Shown one piece after another: positions 1 to 13,446 of a DNA stretch of 64,000 nucleotides (positions are counted from its first letter, which is position 1; each line of letters opens with the position of its first letter). Below the pieces are notes generated by a model. That model was not told the origin of the DNA, did not search any database, and saw nothing but the letters and a program-made list of their open reading frames with translations. Origin of the DNA: Citrus sinensis (taxonomy: Eukaryota > Streptophyta > Magnoliopsida > Sapindales > Rutaceae); NCBI RefSeq assembly GCF_022201045.2, contig NC_068562.1, forward strand, positions 1,054,001 to 1,118,000, read 5' to 3'. Made by a program: the position numbers and the translations under genes.

Positions 1-1959
1 CCCATTTTAATTAGTCATATATTTGTGAGTCCACTAGATTGTGACCACAAGAAATGAATCTGTATATTTCAAGTGAACATTACAACAGATGAAGTGGAAT
101 TTGACACAAAATTTTTTGACAATGATGCGGGCGGACAATCGCATTCTCCAATACCATAGTCAACAAACTCAGGAATATAATAAACAATTTACTCTGTGTG
201 TCAGCCGAATTTAAAGTTGTAAATTTCATATTGTTTGCAGTCATTAGTGGGCCCAGGATTTCGGCTTAACAGCAGCCATCAGACAGACTCATTAATTTTC
301 AGGATTTTGGCTTATGCGAAGTCGAGTGGGTGGTTCTCGACGTTGTTACTTTTTGACCGCTTCGATTACCACCGAAAACGAATATTTTTGTCTTTAATTT
401 GCTGATTGATTAAGCCACTGTCACACAAATGAAAGCTTCTTTTAGGTTTACGTTCTTGATGAATACAGAAGCTATATTCGATATTAGGTGATTGGAGTTG
501 TATGGAGAGGCTAGCATTTCAATCATTGAATATGCCGCGTCACTAAAGAGAAATTAAATTCAACCCATTAAAATTTAAAACAATGAATAGAATAATAAAC
601 CCATTTTGAAAAAAAAGAGAGAGGCATCCGATGTTACTAAAATATAATAGTGATTAAGAAATGACGGAAAATCCCACACCATATGGCATATGCTAATAAT
701 AAAAAAAAGGTTAAAAAACGCATGCAACTGTCACCAATTCATGACAATTGGAATATGTACAAAGTGAAAAAAGAAATGTGAGAAGAAGTCATTTCTCTGT
801 TGGCATTATTAGGCGACAGTTGCAAAAGATTACGAACTCATAATCCATAATTTCTCTAGTTTTAATATTATATTGGCAATAGAAAATAATATAACGCTAA
901 AAAACAAAACTTCATTACGGTAGCACACCGAGTCATTTGTTTCTGCCTCAAATCAAGAAACGTTACTGCTGATGTGTGACATAATGCTATTTTTTGTAAT
1001 CTTCTCTATAGCGTATAACAAGAATTCCATCACATCTTTCACCTGAAATCCAATTAAGAATTCCAAGAATTTGCTCTCTCCTTTGATTTTTATAAGTTGT
1101 TGAAAAGGAGAGATGAAGAGACGGGAACCAAGAGCTAATGCTGGGTAGTGGCTAGTGTACAAGCAAGTTGACCATTTTGGGCCTCTGAGCTGTGCCGTCC
1201 AATTTTGTTGCAACATGCACCGTTTAGAAAAATTTGAGGACCCACTGGGTAGGTTGGCCTGAGGCGTGAGCAAAATCCAAAAGCCCAATATGTCAGAGGC
1301 AAGCAACAAAACAAAGGAGCAAGTGGATGGTACTTGCTTTTTGAGTAGCCTAGTAGCTTGGCGGGTTCAATGGAGCCGCCACAACCGCCAAACTGCCACC
1401 AGCATGACGACGGCAGTACCGAAGCAAGTCGGACTCGTGCGTCGAGTGCTGGCCGATATATTGGCCGCCACCGGCAGTGTCCCATTTGCCGATTTCAGAC
1501 TGCACCCAAAAATCACAACCGAGAGCATAATAACGTATTAGATTCCCATTTGAACAAAAACGAAAGCACAGCATGAACCGTGCTTGTCTTTGTTTTACAA
1601 AATTACAAACTCTTGGATGCAACATTTATCGTTTATATAAAACGTGGGGGGCATAATAGAAAAATGGTCCCCCAATCAAAAAGCCCCAACCGTCCCGACC
1701 CAACCAGGGAACAAAAGATTTTATTCCCTTTTTTTTTTTTTTGCAAATATTTATTTAACAAGAGTATTTTTAAGTAAACCGCCAATCACACAACTGGCTT
1801 TAGCTGTAAAACCGTCACGGCTGTAATCTTGCCGCGTTTTCCTTGCCGCTAACCACTAAGTTTAAAATCAATTCAAAATTTTAACACTATTAAACAAATT
1901 TATCAAAAAAAAAATTAGTTAGTCTAAAAAGAGAAATAAAAAACAAAAATAAAAAAAAA
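1..1959. other. Spacer, no gene recognised
   Basis: No convincing gene was found. The short open frames between about 950 and 1630 on both strands overlap one another, show no domain and no start context, and are probably chance. The part from 1080 to 1610 is less AT-rich than its surroundings. A poly-T tract lies at about 1728-1742. Confidence 0.5.
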
Positions 1960-2872
1960 TTACCTGGTACTGGGGCTAGGACAGAAAGTGATGACATAAT
2001 CGGCAGCGGCACAGGTGAAGGTGCTGGTGCCATCATCATAAGCGTAGCTGTAAGCTTTAGGGCACGCATTCTTGAAGAACATTGAATAAGAAGTGGGTTT
2101 ACAAGTATCCGGCGTCGCGAAAGCTCCACTGCAGCAGTACTGGGGGTCACCAAAGGCTTCACATGCGCTCTTGCAAGCAACATCCTCACCATTGCCGGCC
2201 TCTGTAACCTTAAGCTCCGAGGGACACGCATTGTTCAATTCAGCAATACACCCAGCTGCCGTACAATTGCCAGCGGTCCCGCTTTGAGTTTGGGGTGTGA
2301 CCAGCATGGGGAGATTATATCCGTCCACGAGGCTGACGTCGAAGAAATCAAGGCCGCCTGCGCCGTTCAACGTGAATTCAGCAAGGGTGGCGGGAGGGGC
2401 GGCGCCACTGCCGGAGCATTCGAGAGTGCCGGAGCCACAGTCGCCGGTCAGGCAAGTGAATTTGGAATCTTGGGTACAGTGAGTGCGGGCCCAAAGGCGG
2501 CCTGACCAAGAAGCTGGAACAGAGATCGAAGTGGACTGGCCTGACTCCAAGGAGAAGCCAGTGGGCGAGAGTTGTGGGGTTCCTGCGCCTGAGAGTATGC
2601 CTGGCCATATTGTGTTGCTGCACTCGTTTGTGATTGTGAATGTCGCTGACAATGTTTCTATTCAATTAAAATTAACAACAAACAAGCAGAAGTAAGAACC
2701 GTTATTATTTATTTCCTACATGAATTAAATAGCTAGAAGAAAATATATGAATTACATGTATACAAGCAGTTTCAGCTTTTGAAATTTTAATTTTATAAGA
2801 AATGTTACCGGAAAGCAATTGGAGAAGACAGAGGGTGGTTATGGCGATAGAAATTTGAATAGGGGCCGCCAT
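1960..2872 (-). CDS. Thaumatin-like protein (PR-5 family), secreted
   Basis: Two coding exons were read. Exon 1 is 2872-2809 and encodes a signal peptide beginning MAAPIQISIAITTLC. The intron runs 2808-2646 (GT...AG, phase 1). Exon 2 is 2645-1960. The product is 249 aa. The mature part starts near ATFTITNECS and has all 16 cysteines of the long thaumatin class, the signature FTCLTGDC, and the Arg (GRLWARTHC), Glu (LAEFTL) and Asp residues (DFFDVSLVDGYN, FGDPQYCC) that form the acidic cleft. The family acts in the apoplast in defence, and some members bind or cut beta-1,3-glucan. A TATAAATA box lies about 117 bp upstream of the ATG. Oddity: the last sense codon and the stop read AG|GTAATTT, which is also a good splice donor, so a third exon giving a longer C-terminus cannot be excluded. 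Confidence 0.92.
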
Positions 2873-2988
2873 TGAATTTGTAATAAGAAAGAAAGAAATG
2901 TGTAAATGAAATGTTTGTTTGGTTTTGACTCTTGATTAATCTGATGGTAGTGGTCGCGGTTAGGGGCAGAGAGTTTTGAGTGATTATG

Positions 2989-2996
2989 TATTTATA
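2989..2996 (-). promoter_or_regulatory. TATA box of the thaumatin-like gene
   Basis: TATAAATA on the minus strand, 117 bp upstream of the start codon at 2872. This predicts a transcription start near 2960 and a 5' leader of roughly 90 nt. Confidence 0.55.
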
Positions 2997-3280
2997 GAGA
3001 GTGTTGGGGGAGATTGTGGGGGTCTTGTGCTGTTGTTGCATATGTTGTATGTATGTGTGTGCGAGTATGCAGAGGTGGGGCGCAATTTATGGGTGGGGGG
3101 AGGACCCACTGCCCTAGTTGGGGTTGGCACATGCAACACAAATACAAAAATACATAATATTACGAATATACGCCGCCGGGCCACTGACACAGAGGTCAGG
3201 TCGGCAACGTGTACGAGTCTTGAGTATGGTGTATTTTATTATTTAGTTTCTTTGGTTTCTTAGGGGTGGGGGTAAGAATA

Positions 3281-3894
3281 GGGTAATTTTTAAAAACCTC
3301 CCCTGAGGTTTGGGTTTGTTGCAAGTAGATGGCGAGAATTGATTTATTTGTAAAAAACCCCTTACCGTCAGTTAAGTTTAACATTGACCGTTAGTTGACC
3401 GTGCAAAGACAATATTACCCTTAACAATAGTTTATAAACGAAAATAACTAAAAAAAAAATCAAAATTATTAATTATTTTACCCTTTTTAAATTATTGATA
3501 TTTTCTTAAAGTTCCTATAAAAAAGTTAAAATTAAAAAATTAAAAAATCCTCTTTAAATTATTGATATTTCCTTAAAATTCCTACAAGAAAGATAAAATT
3601 AAAATTTTAAAATGAAATAGTCATAATCTTTACCTATGATATTGTAAATTTTTAGAATTGACAAGGATAAAATTGTCAAAAAATAGGATTTGTGCTTTTT
3701 GCACCAATAATTTTGGTTTTTTTTTAGTTATTTTTGTTTACAAACTATTGTTAAGGGTAATATTGTCTTTGCACGGTCAACTAACGGTCAATGTTAAACT
3801 TAACTGACGGTAGGGGGTTTTTTACAAATAAATCAATTCTCGCCATCTACTTGCAACAAGCCCAAACCTCAGGGGAGGTTTTTAAAAATTACTC
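3281..3894. mobile_element. Mutator-like foldback MITE, 614 bp
   Basis: Two long inverted arms (about 3281-3450 and 3722-3894) match closely. The left end begins GGGTAATTTTTAAAAACC and the right end read inward begins GAGTAATTTTTAAAAACC. A 10-bp direct repeat, GGTAAGAATA, flanks it at 3271-3280 and 3895-3904 and is taken as the target-site duplication. Long arms with a 9-10 bp duplication fit a non-autonomous MULE. There is no coding capacity. The middle holds a degenerate duplicated AT-rich segment (about 3489-3525 and 3552-3597). Confidence 0.82.
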
Positions 3895-3904
3895 GGTAAG
3901 AATA

Positions 3905-4925
3905 ATATAAGAGATGACGTTGTCTATGTCACCAATTTCATTTTGTAGGAACCAGGAAGCTATTAGTGATGTTACCCATTAGGGTGGTTACATTAAAAAA
4001 AATATACATGTACACTGTATAAATTATATGGGGGTATAGAGAGTAGAGACTTTTGGGATGATGCGAGGGGTGTTTTAATTCGGGGGCTGTGAATTAAAGT
4101 TTAATTAAACCTCTCCTCTCTTTGCAGATTGATTAATTTTCAGATTCCAGAGGGGACGGCTCCAAATTCAGATATGGCGTCGATGGTTTATTCGTTCTAG
4201 GCAGAGGAAGTTAGATTATTCGATTCTTTTTATACGGAAATGACCACCCAATCCCATTGCAAATATTATGTTCCAATTGCCTTCTAATGTGTATTAGAAC
4301 TTGTGAACTGCCAAACACGACGCAATTAAACGAAGTCAGAAATATAACTTATCTATTAAGTCAAAAATTGGAACAATAAATATTTCGTAGATTCTTTTCA
4401 ATATTAACAATTATTTAATAGTCAAAATAGTATAAAATTTTTATATAGTTTTGTTAATTTATTATAAATATTTAAATTCAATATTTGCGTTTACAAACTT
4501 TGGTATCAGTTAAATCTTTCTAATAAATTAATAATTTTTTTTAATTTATGTTTTGAATACGTCAATAAAATAATGAAGTATTATAAAAATTACATGAGAT
4601 AAAGCGATAAAAAGTTTTTTTTTTTTAACAACAAAACAATGATCTCCTCAAAATAAAGGATTTTCACATTTTGCACCAAAATCTAATGTAAGATAAGTTA
4701 ATTTTGCTAAAATGAATTTTAAACAAAAATTAGCAACCCATTTAAACTTTTTAAATGATTTTTGAATTATCTCCATAGCAATTTCACAAGGACCCTCAAA
4801 GATATATATATTAATTTTGCATTTCATTCAAAGCATATTAACCACTGTCAAGAAAGAAAGAAAGAAAGATAGATGTATAACAGAAGATTACCCTACTAAT
4901 AAGATTGCATTATCTTCATTCAAAG
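3905..4925. other. Spacer, AT-rich
   Basis: No gene was recognised. A short (AAAG)n run lies at about 4850-4869. From about 4880 the sequence matches the 3' flank of the F-box gene at the window's right end (compare 63540-63590), so the duplicated block starts before the pseudogene body. Confidence 0.5.
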
Positions 4926-5796
4926 CAAATTAACCGCTTGAGTCAAAAATTGTTTGATGCACACCCAATATACCTCCTGCCATGGAAATTGGAATCGGTC
5001 GGAATGTTGAAAAATCTTCTACCCCCCTCTTCCCACTCGGTAGCGGTTAGGCTTTCCTTTGTACCTGATGCAAAAGGCACTCCCATCAGTTTCTAATTTC
5101 TAGTCCAATATCTCTCAAGCCTCGTGTACGAAAGAAGTTGGTAAGCTTCAGATTCTAATTAAAGAAAAAAAAAAAAAAAAGGACCGTTCTTCCAAAATTC
5201 AAGTGCCTTGAAGACTCCAAAAATCGGACCAATGGTTGATTGCTTTGTCCAACGCCCCTCGTTCATCACGCTATCTGAATCTAGAAAATGAAGAGAGTTG
5301 TCTTGTCTTCTACTCCAAGAGTCGGTTGTGTATAATAATCAGAAATGCCAGGGCTTCTGATCACGTGGAGCACCTCATCAAGCATGTGAAAGGAAAGAAT
5401 AATCACTACAATCCAACTTTAAAACTATGCATGAATATTAATTATCTTGTTGCAGTCGTTACCTGATGAGTCTAATTCAAATCCAATATTCAACTGAATA
5501 GATGGCGCCGAAGTTTGTGTTTCAATTTTGGGAGAGCTCTGAAATCTCTTGCGGCCAAGTTCCACATAAATACGCGATTACAAGGCTTATCATGTAAACA
5601 AAACAAGCCATTACAATTACCGAAAAGTAATTAATCGTGTATTATAGGGGATGCAATTTGTTCCTTGTTTGATAAATCTACCAGTGTTTCATCACGGAAC
5701 AGGACGTACGGCGGTCCCACTCGTCAAAACAATAAGTCGACTACCGTCATTATTATCGTTGATAAAGGCTCCTGATAGAATTTCGATGAGTAAAGA
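4926..5796 (-). pseudogene. F-box/FBA pseudogene, outlier of the right-hand cluster
   Basis: Read on the minus strand, this segment aligns base by base with the F-box gene at 63588-64000, including the stretch encoding the C-terminal SWTKQL...GPILGVL region (near 5190-5250), and further upstream with the 54897-56031 pseudogene. The F-box itself is almost gone: the sequence passes from the segment after the F-box (about 5755) almost directly to a remnant of its first residues (about 5780-5796), so KSLxRxRCVCKSW is deleted. Several frameshifts and stops, and a poly-A expansion at about 5165-5180, break the rest. No function is expected. It lies about 33 kb from the nearest cluster member and shares 3' flank with the gene at 63588, which points to segmental duplication. 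Confidence 0.8.
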
Positions 5797-8240
5797 TGTT
5801 AAAAAAAATTGTCATTGCTTGTCATCATTGTCTTTCCCTTTCAGTTTTCACTCTTCAGCCAAAACAATTTTCAAAAATGTGTTCGCATAAACGTCTGCTA
5901 TATGTAGACAGCAAAATCATGAATGAGGAATGACCACATGACCAACGTAAGTGCAAGAAATGAGTTGCTCATCAAAATAAATTCTTCATCTAAAATTTAG
6001 CCTCCATCAATCAATCACCAGTGATAAGGATTCGGATGTTTAGTAAATGTGTGTGCGCGCTTGAGAGAGAAACTCAAGCGCTATACCTTTTGTTGAAGAG
6101 TACAATGGCACCAAAAAAAAACAAAAAAAACAACCAATAAATTTGATCCAAATAGGCAAAAAAAGATCGCGTCCCTTGAAAGGGTTGAAAAGCTTCTTAA
6201 TAATGACATTTCTTTTCCCTTAAAAAAGCATTTCGTTAATCATCTCAAATTGACAAAGTGTATCCTATACAAACCATCATTTCATGCCGACGAAACAAGT
6301 AAACAACTTGACAAATACAACCATCATAGAAAAACAGAATGAACTCGGAACTGGACTGGTTATGGAAAGGGAAATGTCCTGTTAAAATCCTAGGGGTTAC
6401 TGGATTGGAAAACTCTGAAGCCCAGTACCAGTAGCACGCCATGTTAGTTCGAAGGCCACTCAAGCCCAATACTTAAAAGTCATCCGATTGACTTCCGACA
6501 GAGTTTTAACCCAGCCCAAACGGTTCGGACTAATTGCATGTACCCAGATTTGGGTCAGGTCATTTTTGCATTGTCAGGGCATCAATGTATTCTGCAAGTA
6601 ATTATCAACTGCAAGTACTTCAAAAGTTAATTATTGTGAAACACTTCCAAGTTCCAATGGAGCATTGCTAACCTACAGCGCAAACGCAACGGCACACAAA
6701 AAGTTCATGCACGAAAATATAATCAATAGCATTCATTGCGCATAGTCCATTTGCCGATAAAGTCATAAACGCAATCTTAACGTGTCTTACCCAGAAAATT
6801 CTCACAGAAGCTTCTTATTTGTTAAAAAATAAAAGCTTCTACTTTCCTTCCACATGCTATGTGCATATTAGAATGCACAGAGATCATAATTAATCAAATC
6901 CATGAAACACTTTCACTGATTTCACGCGAAGCAGCAATATCTTAGGCCTTTGATATGAGAAAATTTGGAGTCACTTTTACAGTCACTTTTACACAAGGTT
7001 CAGTACTTCAGTTCACTCATATAACTGGATCCAATATATAATTCATTCAAAGTACAAAAGCTAATTCTCAAATTAATGATTTCAACACAATGCTCTTTGC
7101 TGCCAACATAAAATCATGACTGTTAGCATGTCCTCAACTTAGCATCATACATATGAATTCCATCATAAAAAAAAAGTGGGGGAAAAATGGATAAAGCATT
7201 AAAGGCTGCTCAGAAGGAGTGGAGTAGGAGCTGATGGGGTTGTAGCCCAGATCAAAATCACTCATTGAAAGTCTGAAATCAATATGACAAAATCGATGTT
7301 ATGGTTGTTTCAAATGGCGTTTTACACCTAATAAAGGGTTAGCACATCTTTAAATTAAAGAGAGAAGAATAGAGCAAAGCACAAGAAGCAGCAAAGAGAA
7401 GATGAGGTGTTCAATAAATCCTACTGGAATGGAAACAAAAACCTGTGTAGTGGAAACTGAAAACAGAGGAATTTAGCTAACCTAATGATTGCAGAACTTA
7501 TTTAAAATATTACCCTAGATATGAGACTACAAGCAAACAGGGCATTCTGGTTACAACCCTAACAGCCCCTAGAGATATTGTCAAACTACAGCCCTGTATA
7601 AAATTACAAGTCCACCTGAGAAAATGTCAAGGTTGTAGACTTGTAGTGATTAGAAACCTTTCCTGACTTAATTTACCTTCACCAGTGAAGATGGGTCCAA
7701 ATTTAACATTCATTCACAACCAAGTACACCAAGTCCTACACATAAGGGCTTAAGGTTACAGGGCATTGTGAACTAGAGTCTTAGATTCACCCTGAGGCTA
7801 CTTAGACAATTCCATTTCTACACAAAGAGCTGCATCTATTTCTTATAAACACAGCAGCAATCACATATCCAAGATCAAGCAAATTCAACAAGAAGCCTGA
7901 AACTGCAAATACCCAGCCCTTTGGCAAATTTGAGGCGCAGAACAATATCATATCGTAAAACCACCAGAATATCACTTGATATGAATATAAGCATAATAAA
8001 AATATAACCGTTGAATTAGAACATCACCCCAAGTCACCAATACCAATATTAGAAAGGAAAAAAAAATAGAAACCCTATCATAACCACCTCATATATGCAT
8101 CAAAACTTGAAGAATTACTCTTCAAAATTAGGCGGCTATAGAAACAAAAACGCATAAACCCTCACTATGTATAGCCCATAACCCCAAAATTAAACCAGCG
8201 CTTAAGAAGTAATATTTACTACCATTACTCCTTTTCCTTT
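5797..8240. other. Spacer and probable 3' region of the cold-shock gene
   Basis: No coding region was recognised. The right end must include the 3' UTR of the minus-strand gene at 8241-9017, but no poly(A) site could be fixed. The rest is AT-rich without clear repeats. Confidence 0.45.
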
Positions 8241-9017
8241 TCAGTTCGCAACCTTAGTGCATTCCCTCGCAAAGTGCCCTGGCTTCCCACAGTTGAAACA
8301 CGAACCACCACCTCCTGCGCCTCCGGCTCCACAGTCTCTGGCCAAATGCCCCGACTTCCCACAGTTATAGCACCGACCACCGCCTCCACCCCCGCTTCCC
8401 CTGGTTATACAATCCCTCGCCAAGTGTCCGTAACCACCACACTTGAAGCAGCCGCCGCTGTTGTTATTGTAACTGTTGCTTCCGCCTTGCTGACGTGGAC
8501 AGTCCCTCGCAAAATGCTCAGGATCGCCACAGTTATAACATCCACCGCTGTTGTTGTTATAATTGCTGTTCCTTCTATTGCTCGTACACTCTCTCGCCAC
8601 GTGTCCCACTCCGTCACAATTGTAGCACACGACACCACCGGGACCGTAACCGCCGCCGTTGTTTCTCCTGCTGTCGTTGTTGCCTTTCCAGTATCCACCA
8701 AATCCAGCTCCGCCGCCACCACGTCCTCCACGGTTATTGTTGTAGCCACTGTTGTTATTGGTGTTGTTGTTCTTAGAAGAGTGAACGGGGGCGCCACCGG
8801 GAGCAGTGACGTCAAGTGCCTGGTATTTTCCGTCGGCTTCGAGCTGGACATCGAACTCAACGGATTGGTTCTCGTACAGCGTGCGGTAGCCGTCGGATTT
8901 GATGGATTTCTGATGAACGAACAGATCGGCGCCACCGTCGTCGGGCCTGATGAAGCCGTAACCCTTGGCACCGTCGAACCACGTGACCTTGCCAGTCGAT
9001 CTCGTGAGCTGCGCCAT
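8241..9017 (-). CDS. Cold-shock-domain protein with five CCHC zinc knuckles (CSP/GRP2 type)
   Basis: A single open frame of 258 aa. Residues 1-75 form a cold shock domain with the RNA-binding motifs KGYGFI (18-23) and LFVHQ (32-36). A Gly/Asn-rich spacer follows, then five CCHC zinc knuckles of CxxCxxxxHxxxxC form at about 131-144, 160-173, 190-203, 216-229 and 240-253, separated by glycine-rich linkers. Plant proteins of this design bind RNA and single-stranded DNA, melt secondary structure as RNA chaperones, and are tied to cold acclimation and development in nucleus and cytoplasm. From memory, Arabidopsis CSP1/CSP3 have seven knuckles and CSP2/CSP4 two, so five is intermediate, perhaps through loss of repeat units. 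The start codon is followed directly by the cold shock domain. A TATA-like box and a telo-box lie upstream. Confidence 0.95.
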   Translation of the reverse strand: MAQLTRSTGKVTWFDGAKGYGFIRPDDGGADLFVHQKSIKSDGYRTLYENQSVEFDVQLEADGKYQALDVTAPGGAPVHSSKNNNTNNNSGYNNNRGGRGGGGAGFGGYWKGNNDSRRNNGGGYGPGGVVCYNCDGVGHVARECTSNRRNSNYNNNSGGCYNCGDPEHFARDCPRQQGGSNSYNNNSGGCFKCGGYGHLARDCITRGSGGGGGGRCYNCGKSGHLARDCGAGGAGGGGSCFNCGKPGHFARECTKVAN

Positions 9018-9104
9018 TGCCGTTGGTTGGAGAGATGAAATCCAACGGATAAGATTGTTTCGAGTTCGTGTGAGGGCGTGATCTAAGTGAACCGATTGAA
9101 CAAG

Positions 9105-9141
9105 GGATATAAAGAGGAGGAGAAGTAAGGAGAAACCCTAA
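9105..9141 (-). promoter_or_regulatory. Core promoter of the cold-shock gene: TATA-like box and telo-box
   Basis: On the minus strand TTTATATCC lies at 9113-9105, about 90 bp before the ATG. The telo-box AAACCCTAA reads on the plus strand at 9133-9141. Telo-boxes near the start site are common in plant genes for RNA handling and translation that are active in dividing cells. The positions are seen; the function is inferred. Confidence 0.45.
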
Positions 9142-10314
9142 TGCAAGTCCTTCCTCTACACGGTTATTGCGTTGCTCTCATCATCATGATTGTGATTTGG
9201 TGCTCTACGGTACTTGATAAGGCTTCGTGGACCCCGATTTGGTGCTCCGTGGGCCTGCTGTGGGAGACCTTTTTGAACTTTTTGACTACAATTTGGAACC
9301 CCTCTGTTTAAGACTTTAACGTCCCTTGATTCGTTTACCGAAAGAAGTTGCCTGGTTTCAGTTGATGCGTCCACGTCCGCATCCGCGTCGCCCTTTTTTT
9401 TTTTTAAAAAAATAAAATTCTGCTTTATTTCTTTATTCGATTTTTAATGGTTCATTTCTTTATTCTTTTTCTTTTTGAAAAGCTCTAATTTCATAATCTT
9501 TATTCTTCTTTTTTTACCCTCAAAACTTATTTCTCTTAAAAACGAAAATATTTCTTTAATTTTCGCATAAAAGTACATTTCTCCTTTGGTGAAAAAAATA
9601 TAATATTAGAGACTTTTCATTTACACTATCATAATTAAATTTAAAAATAAGTATCCATTCAGTCAATCACTTTTTCTATTATTATTGTAGTAGTATGCTT
9701 ATGAATTTATATTAGGGAAAAGGATATTGATACTCCAAAAGTTTGGAGAAATGATAATTGGCACTCCCAAGTTTTTTAAAAAGGATTTCAAAACACTTTT
9801 GTAATTAAATATGTTATATTCTTACCTTTACTTTTTTATTTTTTTTAACAAAATATCCTTCTAATAAATTTCTTGAAATTAATTGATTTATCTACAAAAA
9901 AAATTTAATTAGCAAATTAATCAATAAATTCCAGTGTGAAAAAACTAGTAATTTTTATACATATAGAATAATTTTACTAATAATTATTTATAAATAAATT
10001 AATATCATCAAACTTTAAAAAATATTAATATCCTTATAACAATCTTACTAATAATTATTTTAAATTAATTCTAAAATAAAATAATAATATAAAAATTTGT
10101 ATTAAAGTTATTTTGATAAATTATTATTTTTTATTAATACCTTCAAGAATATTAATAAAAAGTATTATTCTAAAACAAAAAGGTAATTAATTCTCTTTTG
10201 AATATATTATTTATATTAATTAATTTGTTGCTGATATCACTGATCAAGATAGCTCAAGGTACTTTTAAAATCTTGGGACTTGGATACACAATTTCACACG
10301 TGATCCTCGAAACC

Positions 10315-10345
<31 letters not shown>

Positions 10346-10750
10346 TTTTTGAAAGGCGAAACCTATATTAAATTCACAGTAATCTAGTATTAAATTCCTG
10401 AGGTTCTAGAATCTGCGTATAATATAATAGATAACAAGAGGAAGGCTCATAGTAATTGAGTAGCAAATTGTTTACTTCTTTAAAGCCTGGTAACTGCAAT
10501 AGTCCATGGCAGAATGCTAAAATTGAGCAAGTTGAATTGCCTCCAAATATATATTTGCAAGATACGTGATCCCTCAAGAATAAAAATCTGTAGAGACAAT
10601 AGCCGTAAATTGCTCCGTTAAAAAAGACAAAAATAGAAAGAAAATTTGAAAATAGTCTACCTATCTACACAGTGCAGAGGGAAATATCATACAATGGGAC
10701 AAAAAGGAAAAAAAATGAAAATGTGAGGGATGTTTTGTACATGTAAAGCA
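9142..10750. other. Spacer with one-ended MITE remnant and (TA)n/poly-T tract
   Basis: At 9715 a sequence starting GGGAAAAGGATATTGATAC resembles the left end of the Mutator-like MITEs at 19621 and 42403, but no matching right end was found. A (TA)n run followed by about 14 T lies at 10315-10350. It is bracketed by two copies of CGAAACCTATAT (10308-10319 and 10358-10369), as if a tiny tail-like insertion had duplicated its target. Confidence 0.45.

Positions 10751-13446
<2,696 letters not shown>

Noticed and set aside
953-1625. Several overlapping frames of 70-118 codons on both strands
   Set aside because: They overlap in different frames, have no domain, no start context and no neighbour logic; most likely chance frames in a less AT-rich patch.
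8274-9038. A 254-codon frame opposite the cold-shock gene, and other frames in the same stretch
   Set aside because: These are shadows of the Gly-rich zinc-knuckle coding sequence on the other strand and show no domain of their own.
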